A stretch of 64,000 nucleotides of DNA from Pseudomicrostroma phylloplanum (Eukaryota > Basidiomycota > Exobasidiomycetes > Microstromatales), in assembly GCA_039545275.1 (NCBI GenBank), contig BCHS01000002.1:620001-684000 (forward strand), written 5' to 3'. The position numbers and the translations under genes are program-made. Positions 36,496 through 45,500 of the stretch are shown piece by piece. The notes under the pieces were generated by a model. The model made no database searches. It was given only the letters and a program-made list of their open reading frames with translations, and was not told where the DNA came from. Within the stretch, counting starts at the first letter, position 1. Every line of letters starts with the position of its first letter.

Positions 36496-37967
36496 ATGAA
36501 CTACATCCGTGAGCACGACGGAGCAGCGTAGGAATTGCGCCCACGTTCACTTGCACTGACCTTTCCGCTTCTGATATCTCGTCTCTATGTACAGAGTTGG
36601 AGAAGCTCGGTAAGTCTTGCTGGGTCTTGCATCGACCGACAGTCGTACTTCCGATCCCAATGCTGACTGTACATTGTCTACCGTTCGAAATTGTGCTCAA
36701 CCGCAGGTGAGGGAACCTATGCGACAGTCTACAAGGGTCGGTCGCGAGTCTCAAATGAGATCGTTGCGCTCAAGGAGATTCACCTAGACGCGGAGGAGGG
36801 CACGCCTTCGACAGCCATTCGCGAGATCTCTCTCATGAAGGAGCTGCGTCATAACAACATCGTTCGCCTCCACGATGTGATTCATACAGAGTCCAAGCTG
36901 ATGCTCGTCTTCGAGTTCATGGAACAGGATCTGAAGCGGTACATGGATGTTCACGGAGACAGAGGAGCTCTCACGCCCTCGCTAGTCAGAAGCTTCATGT
37001 TCCAGCTCCTCAAGGGTACCGCTTTCTGTCACGAAAACAGGGTCCTCCATCGCGACTTGAAGCCTCAAAATCTACTCATCAACAAAAAGGGGGAGCTGAA
37101 ACTGGGAGACTTTGGACTGGCAAGGGCATTTGGTATCCCCGTCAATACTTTCTCGAACGAAGTAGTGACGCTCTGGTACCGGGCGCCTGATGTTCTGCTA
37201 GGAAGCAGGACTTACTCGACATCGATCGACGTATGGTCTGCAGGATGTATCATGGCAGAGATGATCAGTGGAGTTCCTCTGTTCCGAGGCAGGGATAACA
37301 ACGATCAGCTGAATCAGATCCTGAGGATCTTGGGAACACCGGACGACCAGACCATCAAGAGGCTGGTGAATGATTCTGTGAGTGAGCTGCTAAGGCGCGA
37401 TGGCAAGTCATCATGGGCTGACAGTCGCTCAATTCTCCGCACGATGCTATAGCCTGAGATCCAGATTCGGCCGTTCCCCCGCATGCCTCGAGTACCGTTC
37501 CAGCAGCTGTACCCAAAGGCTCATCCTTTGGCTATCGACCTTCTGGACAAGCTGCTCAAGTTCGACCCCACACAACGAATCTCTGCAGAGGACGCGCTCC
37601 GTCATCCTTACTTCACTACATCAGCTGCTGTATCTGGGACTGGCTCGGGAGGCGAAGCCATGATTGGCATTGGCAATGGCAATCAAGCCCACGGCGTGGA
37701 ATTTGCGCAGGGACAGCAGCAAAGGGCCCTGCAAGCGCAGGCTCAAGCCCAGGCCAATGCGCAAGCCCAAGCTCAGGCGCAGGCACAAGCTCAACAGCAG
37801 GTGAGGGGGGGGAAGAAGCTAGCATTGTGGCAGCCACTCACTGCCAACACTGACCTCATGATAACGGCTGCACCACACTCACTCTCCAGGCTGCCAACTA
37901 CGCCCACCAACAAGCACTAGCCGCTCAGCACCAACAGCAACAACATCACCAGCAGTACATGTCCTGA
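36496..37967 (+). CDS. PHO85: Cyclin-dependent kinase PHO85
   Basis: Five exons, 36496-36508 (13 nt), 36595-36609 (15 nt), 36707-37377, 37453-37800 and 37890-37967, give 374 residues. The joined start [20 protein letters not shown] is textbook Pho85. Also present are [20 protein letters not shown] (PSTAIRE helix), [32 protein letters not shown] and [14 protein letters not shown]. Ser in the TFSNE T-loop marks the Pho85/CDK5 branch, which needs no activating T-loop phosphate. The kinase ends at about residue 290. A Gln/Ala repeat tail (about 318-374) then follows and ends in [12 protein letters not shown], unlike compact yeast Pho85 (about 305 residues). Pho85 with its cyclins controls phosphate, glycogen, polarity and G1 progression. 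Confidence 0.96.
37735..37800 (+). repeat. Gln-Ala codon repeat in the PHO85 C-terminal tail
   Basis: Tandem CAG/CAA-GCT/GCC/GCG codons encode an alternating Gln-Ala tract at the end of exon 4 and run right up to the splice donor at 37801. Such tracts often vary in length between strains. Confidence 0.8.
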
Positions 37968-38355
37968 TCTCTCCACAAGCGCCGCGCCGGTCGCTCGCTG
38001 TGTCCGGATCCTATGCCCTTATTCCCATTCTCGCACACCCGTCTCTGTCCCTTGTAATGATCTCGCCTCGTCTTTTTAGGTATCCATGTCTCGTCACGAA
38101 GTCCGACGAGTATCCAGACCGCTATCAGTCCCATGCGTGCCGGGCTGCCGTTGCTCAGTCTAGGGTTTGCTGCATTGGTATAAAGATTGATGTTGAAGAG
38201 GCCACGATACGAAGCATGTGGGACATGAAGCAGTATTATACAAGTTGGCGAGCACAGGCATATATAAGCGAGGCGAGTTCTCGCAACACGCTGTCGGGAG
38301 CGTTCGCTTCTGCCCTCTCCTTTCGCTCTCTGCCGATTCTGTAGAGGCTCTTCCC
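37968..38355. other. Convergent intergenic region between PHO85 and CDC20
   Basis: 388 bp between stop codons, expected to contain both 3' UTRs. No gene or strong structure seen. Confidence 0.5.
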
Positions 38356-40175
38356 TCAACGGAGCATTCTCACGCCTGCTACACCACCACCTGCTCCACC
38401 TCCTCCTCCAGCCTTCTTCTCACCACCCGCCCCGCCCACACCGCTACTGGCTCCCTTCCCATTCGCCTCTTCCCTCCGCTCAAAGACTCTCCAGAACTTG
38501 AGATTCTCATCCGTGCCCACCGTCGCGAGCACCTGTCCATCCGGGCTCAGCGCCGTATGCAAGATCCGTCCATCGTGAGCGTTTCTGATCTCTGCGATGC
38601 GATTGCAGCTTGGATGAGACCAGATGTTGATGGTTCCCCCCGCTCCGCCTGCAGCAGCAGAGGCACTGCCGAGGCTTAGGCCGTGCGTGGAGACGAGCTC
38701 CCGGTAGTGGAGCGACCAGTGCAGGCCGGTGATCTGGGCGTCGGTCTGGATACTGCCTACGCGCGAGGAGGTAGTGACGTTCCAGAAGTGGATCATCCGA
38801 TCCGCCGTTCCGCCTCCAGTGGCGAGGAGGTTGGAGTTCCATGGACACCAGTCGATGCCCTTGATGGAGGCCTGGTGGTTCTCCTTTCTCATCTTCGGTA
38901 CGGTGCTCCTGCGATCCCAGACTTTCACCACATTGTCGTTTCCACCAGAGGCCAGGAGGGCAGAGTCGGCTCGCCATTGCAGGCCGGAAACGTGCCCCAC
39001 GTGGGCCTTTTCGAGGTCTCGGATAACCGAGTCGCGTTGGCGGACGTCGTGCTCCCTGATCAGACCGGAGGAGAAGCCAGTGGAGTAGGTCCCGTCTGCG
39101 GCCCAGGCTGAGATGTTGACGGAGCAGTTGTCGGCACCACCCTCCGTGGAAGGCTTGAGGGTGCGGACCCTCTGAGAGGTGCTGACGTCCCAGAGTTGGA
39201 CAAAGCCGCGATCGGTACCGATGGCCAGATAGTTGCCGTCTGTGTCCCACCTCACCGAGGAGACCATACCTCCACCGCCGACTCTTTCAGGCTCAATCTC
39301 CAGATCGCACAACGTGTCCACCTCACCGGTGTCTCCATTCCAGACATGGACTACACCCTGCAGTGCTACAGCGACCAGATTCGTCGAGGACCAGTCAATG
39401 AGATGGTAGTAGAAGTCGTCGATCATGCCAGGGGCATCGAGTACCTTCTCAGCATCGGTCGGAATCTTCCGCTTCCCACCAGACGATAGGCTCGACGGCA
39501 CGTTCCTGGGCCGCACAGTGGCATACCTCGAACGGACATCTGCGCTAGCGGAAGACGGAGGAGCGGCGCTGTACGACAAGATGCGCTGGTTGAGATCGAT
39601 ATTGCAGGCAGACTCTAGAGACTCGGTATGTGGCGCGATCTCGTTGGGAGCTAGCTGAGCGGCGGCGATATTTGCCTTGATCTGCGTCTCGTCGGCTGAG
39701 GAGGATGAGGATGTTTGACCGTGTGCTGAAGAAGAGGAGAGATTGTCGCCTCCTGCATCTTCAAGAAGAGTCGGACCCGAAGGGCCGCTCCCAGTCCTCG
39801 AGGCCGTGATGAAACGGTCGCCTCGCTAGAGAAGTCAAACCAATAGAGGTCAGTCACTTGCCTGTCTCGACTGAGTTCCCCCAAGCTCCTCGGACTCACC
39901 GAGGGGACCGTCGCCAGCTTCGGCCTCGACACTTTAGCTTCTGGCCCTTCCCAATCTCTTGTGATCCTGACCTCTGTAGCGGCTGCAGGTATGCTGTCCA
40001 GCCTTCCCTTCTGCTTCGATGCCGCCATCTTGCCCTTGTCTCCTCCTGTCGGCTTGGTGTCTCTGAAAGCATTCGAGAGGTCTCCAAGCGGGGTATCCAT
40101 GGGCATGCCGTTGCCGTTGGCGGCGTGCGATATATGCTTGTTGAGAGGCTTGCGGACGGGTGTTGAAGGAGCCAT
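38356..40175 (-). CDS. CDC20: CDC20, APC/C activator with WD40 propeller
   Basis: Exons 39900-40175 and 38356-39825 join across a 74-nt intron to give 581 residues. Exon 2 opens with RGDRFITA, the C-box by which Cdc20/Cdh1 bind the APC/C. Then come a Ser-rich spacer, ESACNIDLNQRIL and KRKIPTDAEKVLDAPGMIDD, the sequence just before the propeller in all Cdc20 proteins. Seven WD blades follow, with VHVWNGDTG, VQLWDVSTSQ, VKVWDRRS, IHFWNVTT, INIWSHPS and LKFWRVFE visible. The C-terminus is a Gly/Ala-rich tail ending Met-Leu-Arg, where most Cdc20 proteins end Ile-Arg. Cdc20 recruits securin and B-type cyclins for ubiquitination at the metaphase-anaphase transition. The ATG at 40175 is the first in frame. 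Confidence 0.95.
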
Positions 40176-41054
40176 TGTGACGATCTTGCCAATTGGATGA
40201 TTGATGAGACGAAGCAATAGGACCGAGGATTGAGTCGCTGCCTCGCCGGAGGGGGCTTTGAGCTATTCGGCCGAAGTTCGCGCAGGTGCCTGCGTGATGG
40301 GCTCTCGATACCCTGAAGCAGCTCGTCTAGGCAGTCTGACCCTGGCGTCTACCAATGTGATCAGGGAATGTGTGTGATGTGGGAGTGACGAAGTGGTAAG
40401 AGTCGACGTGTGGCCTTCCTAAGTGTTTGGAAAGTAACTCAACTGGACTCTCCTTCCGCTCCGTCTCTCCAGTCCAACACTTTGCGCGGTCACACTTCCC
40501 AGGCGGCAGGCGCGACGCCCTTCCGGCCCGGACCCTTGCCTTGGTTCACGCTGGGACATCGCTTGGCGCCAAGTGGGGTCGCTGGGCTGCAAAAGGCCGG
40601 GCCGGGCCGAGCATCAGCGAGCGGGCGGCGCTTGGCCGCCTCCGCATCCTCGCCCCGTCTGCCTTTCCCTTTGTCTTGTCCTGCAAGGAGATGAGCACTT
40701 CGTCTACGGATGCGTCATTGTCAGACCCGAGCCAGACGAGCACTGCCAATCTCGGGACGCAAGCCTCCGAACGGATCATTGACAACGAGGGCCTGAGTAT
40801 CCCTGCGTCCACGAGCGGAACCAGGCATGCGGTGACGGGTCGTAAAAGCTTGGCTGTCATAGTGGAGTCTTGGTATGATCTCTGCCACCTGCTCTGATTT
40901 ATAGATGACTTTGGAGACCATCGTATACATCATCGCATCCCTGCCTCGTCTGAGCCTGTTGGCTGCTGTGATAGCCTTGCCTATACATTGCGACCCGCTC
41001 CGCTTGTAGCGGACTGTCCTCATTCACTCACTTTCGCTTTCGGTTGGCGACACA
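40176..41054. other. Divergent region between CDC20 and the orphan membrane-protein gene
   Basis: It contains the CDC20 promoter. On the plus strand a hydrophobic frame at 40906-41008, beginning MTLETIVYIIASLPRLSLLA, reads like a transmembrane helix and might be an upstream exon of the next gene. Another Ser/Thr-rich frame starts at ATG 40691. I could not splice either in frame to the downstream exons with confidence. Confidence 0.4.
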
Positions 41055-42193
41055 ATGCACATCCTCGACCCGGCCGTGGAGTCTCAACGTCCTTTTCCTC
41101 ACAAGTCCTTGCAATGGCTCTCTGTCACACATTCTTCGAGGCTGCTACTTGATGGTCTGACTGAGTTGCAAGACATCTTCGACATCGAAGGCAAACTAGG
41201 CAGCTATCACGACGACGAGGCGAAGCAGAGCACTCTCACGAGCTGCATCTCATCGTCCGCTTGGCAGTCGAAGTCGACGCGCCTTGCTTCGCATCAGTCG
41301 AGAGTGGACAAGAGGCCAGGAGCAATATCGCCGCTGGCGTCGAAGCCTTTTATGTCAATGTCTCGTTGGAGTCTGAGCGAATCTGGCATAGTCATGGGTT
41401 TGCTGCTGGATTGCCTGACGTGGTTTACAATACTGGGCTTTGCAGCACGGCAAGGTGAGTGGTCAAAACACTTCAGCTACAACGCAAGATCCACCGCTAG
41501 AATCATTTGGTCTGACAGTGCCCTTCGCCCACCCCATCGCCACGACTGATGACGCCAGGCTTCGATGAGGTTTCGCCCTACCTATTCTTTCCCCTCTGTC
41601 TGCCTCTCCTGCTCTGCCTTGCAGCTCTGGTCCTGGTACTTTCAGCGTCGCATCAGCGTCATCTTCTGCTCGTGTCGCAGCTCTATCGGGCGCATATCCT
41701 TCTCCAGGCCGGTGTTCTCGTCACTGTATCATTTCTGTGGCAAGCTACGACCATCTACCATGTGGCAGGCACAGACTCGACCATGGTAACAATCACGTCG
41801 GGCTCTTACCGTCATCTCTTCACGTATTGCCTTGCTACGATGGCTCAAGCTGCTCTGCCTGCCCTCGCCTTTCTCGGGGCCCAGTGGTCTCTTGCCGTGG
41901 CTCTTACGTCCGTGGGTAGAAGTGCCGCGGCAATCAGCAATTCGTACACGCGTGGAACAGCTATACTGCCAACCTCGTCACGATCCAGCTCCTTCAGCTG
42001 CGAGATCAGTGCCGAGCCAGGCGAGACGCTCCTGGCTGGCTCAGAGCGCAGATTACAGGAGGAGCTTGCCAAGGCTCTGCGCTCTGGCTCGCAGCCGGCG
42101 GCAGAGCTCAGCGGTAGACAGGCCGCAAAGCCCTGTCCGCCCCTGGCAAGACCACGGTCGGTTGCAGACGAGAGCGTGATGGTGACCTGCTAG
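41055..42193 (+). CDS. Orphan multi-pass membrane protein just upstream of the ABC transporter
   Basis: Exons 41055-41454 and 41559-42193 join in phase across a 104-nt GTGAGT...GCCAG intron to give 344 residues if the ATG at 41055 is used. The junction yields LLLDCLTWFTILGFAARQGF followed by VSPYLFFPLCLPLLLCLAAL. At least four hydrophobic segments follow, including LLQAGVLVTVSFLWQATTIY and ALPALAFLGAQWSLAVALTS. The C-terminal ~90 residues are polar and Ser/Ala-rich. I do not recognise the family. The 5' end is uncertain: the first ~100 residues look unlike a membrane protein, and the true start may be an internal ATG (41351 or 41394) or an upstream exon near 40906. It lies in the same direction as the ABC gene, 321 bp before it. 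Confidence 0.55.
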
Positions 42194-42514
42194 TCGGCTT
42201 GCCGAGTCGATCATCCTTTGTCGCGTCCATGTATTATAGCCTTCCCCAATCGAGTCCTTACTGGCGCCGAATCGACGGCAGAGACCTTTAAAGTGATGCT
42301 GTGGCTGGATGCCTATGCGCCTCTCCGTCGGCGACATTTTTTGCCCGACGTGCATCCGGCCGGGCATCGGGGCTCGGCAGGATGCGTCAGCGCGAGATGG
42401 CCGAGCAATTTGATCTTCTTCCCCGGTGCGACTTCGTTCCTGGTTCGTCCCCCTGATCCCCATCCCAACGTCCTCCATCGTGTCTCGTCCAGACAGACAC
42501 CCGTGCTTGCTTCC
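42194..42514. promoter_or_regulatory. Region between the orphan membrane-protein gene and the ABC transporter start
   Basis: 321 bp holding the 3' UTR of the upstream gene and the promoter/5' UTR of the transporter. The transporter frame is open here from 42218, but the encoded Pro/Arg-rich sequence does not look like a transporter N-terminus. Confidence 0.45.
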
Positions 42515-45500
42515 ATGGCTTCCGTAGCTTCGGTGGCCCTGAGGAGCCTAGTCCAGGACCTGTTAGTGTGGGACAATGCCCCTGCTTATCTAGATCTTCC
42601 TCATGTACTTCCAACTGAGCAGCTGCTCTCAGTCGACTCTCTTGCTCTTTCATCGCATCATCCTTTGAACCGTCTATGCTCGGACGTGGAAGGCTGGGGA
42701 CCAATCAGCACGCAACGTGATCTCGACTTCACGCCCTGCTTCCAGCAAATAGCGTTCTGGATCGTTCCCCCATTACTCTTGGCCCTCGCAGCTGCTGTGC
42801 AGTTGTCAAGCATGGAGAAGAGGCCGGAGCGTAGTCTGACGCCCTTGTCGAGGCTCCTGCTCAATCTCAAGCATGCCATTACTGTCTTGGCTATCCTTGC
42901 AACGGTGCCTTTGCTCGTCTCTCCCTTCGTGTCGAGCACGCCCTTCTCGATCTCTTTCTATGCCAACATTGCCACACTGGGCGCCTACGTTCTTTCACTC
43001 CGGCTTCAGCATCTCAACCATACTCATTCAAGACGGTCATCCACACCGCTTCTCTTCTATCAACTTGGCCACACTCTCTTTACCGCGGCATGGATTAGGA
43101 CTTACCTGAGCAAGACATCCATCTCCAAGGAGGGTGGTTTGGGAATCTTCCTCTTCACTGTCTTTGTTCTGAGGGGGCTCCTCATTTTGGTAGTCTTCGG
43201 CATAGAATGTGCAGGCGTAGAAGTTGGAAGCAAAAAGCCTTCGTCCCAGATCAACCCCGTCTCTCACCAGGCACGGGAGAATGGCGGAGCCGTGAACGGC
43301 AGTGCCCCTCGCACAGCTGGTGACGACGAGGAGGGCCTCAAAGGGCGTGCTGCAGGACTGGCTGTGGACGAGAAAGAGTGCCCCGTCAACACGGCCAACA
43401 TCTGGTCCATCTTGAGCTTTTGGTGGATGACCCCGATGATGAACTTGGGAGCCAAGAAGTACATCACCGAGGGTGATCTTTGGTCATTGCCACCTGGGGA
43501 TGATGCTGAGAGTCTCGGGCGCAGGTTCGACAAGTACTTCAACGCAAAGCGAGGATCAGATGGCAAGCCCCCTTTCTGGACTGCTGTCGCATATGCCTAT
43601 GGAGGACCATTCCTCTTTGCTGGTGTCCTGAAAGCTGCTCAAGATGTCTTGTCGTTTTTGCAACCCCAGCTACTTCGGCGATTCTTGCAGTTCGTCCAAA
43701 CCTGGGACAATGCCAGGAGAAATCAAGACAGCCAGAACATCGGTCTGAGCAGCCAAGCAGAGCCGGCCGCCCACGGCTACTTCATCGTCTTCGGTCTCTT
43801 TTTCGTCTCAGCTGTGCAGACAGCCTTTCTGCATCAGTACTTCCAGCTCTCATTTACCACAGGTATGCGAATCAGGGCTGGTCTAGTCTCAGCTGTCTAC
43901 AAGAAGAGTCTGCGCCTTGCGCCGGATGAGCGAGGAGCTCGCACGACAGGAGAGATCGTCAATCTCATGAGCGTCGATGTCAATCGTCTACAAGATATCT
44001 GTGGTTACGGTCACATTATCTGGTCCTCCTTCTTCCAGATGACTCTTGCCTTTGTATCACTCTACTTCCTGCTCGGCTGGAGTGCCTTCGCCGGAGTCGG
44101 TGTCATGATCGTCAGTATTCCCCTCAACACCAAGCTGGCACAGTACACACGGAGAATCTCCGAGGCCAACATGAAGGTGAAGGATCGCCGGATCAAAATG
44201 ATGAGTGAGATTCTTGTCAACATCAAGTCCATCAAGCTATTCGCCTGGGAGGAAGCCTTCACACGAAAGCTGCTAGGTCTTCGTAATGGCGAGGAGATTG
44301 GCCTGCTCAAGAAGGCCGGAGCTGTCAACGCCTCCTTCAACTTCTTCTTCACTGCCATTCCTTTCTTGGTCTCTCTGGTATCATTCATAACCTATTCGGC
44401 GACGTCGCAAAAGCCCCTGACCAGCGACATCATCTTTCCTGCTCTGACACTCTATCAGATGCTTTCCTTCCCGCTCAATATGCTCGCTTCGATCGTAGCC
44501 GCTTGGATCCAGGCTCTCGTTAGTGCACGAAGGCTGGCAAGCTTCCTTGATGCGGGAGAGCTCGACCCGAACAACAGGACTTTGGAGCTCAATGAGCCTA
44601 CCGATGACGCAAATGTTCCTGCCCCTACGGACGACGGCCGACTTCCTCTAGTAGAAATTCAAGACGGTGACTTCAAGTGGTCGAAGGACCAGCCTACCCC
44701 GACGCTGCAAGACATAGGTCTCACGGTCGAAAAGGGTGAGCTTCTTGCCGTCCTGGGCAAGGTCGGAGATGGTAAATCGTCGCTGCTCAGTGCTATTCTT
44801 GGCGAGATGTATCGTACCGATGGTCAGGTCATTGTCCGAGGACGCACAGCCTATTTCAGCCAAGGCGGTTGGGCTATGGGAGAGACCATTCAGAAGAACA
44901 TCTTGTTCGGTCTACGCTACGAAGAAGAGTTCTACCGTCGGGTTCTCACTGCCTGCGCACTGGACTCGGATCTTGCCATCCTCCCGGACGGCGATCAGAC
45001 TGAAATCGGCGAGAAGGGCGTTTCACTTTCCGGAGGTCAACGGGCTCGTGTGGCCTTGGCAAGGGCAGTCTACTCCCGAGCTGATATCTATTTACTCGAC
45101 GATCCTTTGGCAGCTGTGGATGCTCATGTTGGGGCCCACATCTTCGAGCAGGTCATTGGTCCAAACGGAATGCTCAAATCGAAGGCTCGAATTTTGACTA
45201 CGAACATGGTCTCTTTCCTTCCCCAATGCGATCAAATCGTCTCTCTGCGGCGTGGTGCTCTCATTGAGGAAAGAGGTAGCTACGATCAGGTCATGGCTCA
45301 GAGAGGCGAGCTCCACGCTCTGATCACTGGTCTCGGAAAGCAAGCCGACCGCAGCCATGCAGAAGACGATGAGGATCGAGGAGACGATGGCGAGTCTAGG
45401 ACGCTTCGAGACAGCAACAGCGACGCAAGCGGCGAGGGTGAGGACAGCAAGGCCAAAATGAGTCGTCGCTTCTCATCGGCTAGCATGCATCGTCCAGTCA

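Noticed and set aside
38507..39250. 247-codon minus-strand frame inside CDC20
   Set aside because: It is an alternative frame of the WD40 coding region with abnormal Arg/His/Gln composition and no family resemblance.
42218..42514. N-terminal extension of the ABC transporter frame
   Set aside because: The extra 99 residues are Pro/Arg/His-rich with no homology to transporter N-termini; the ATG at 42515 gives the expected luminal start.
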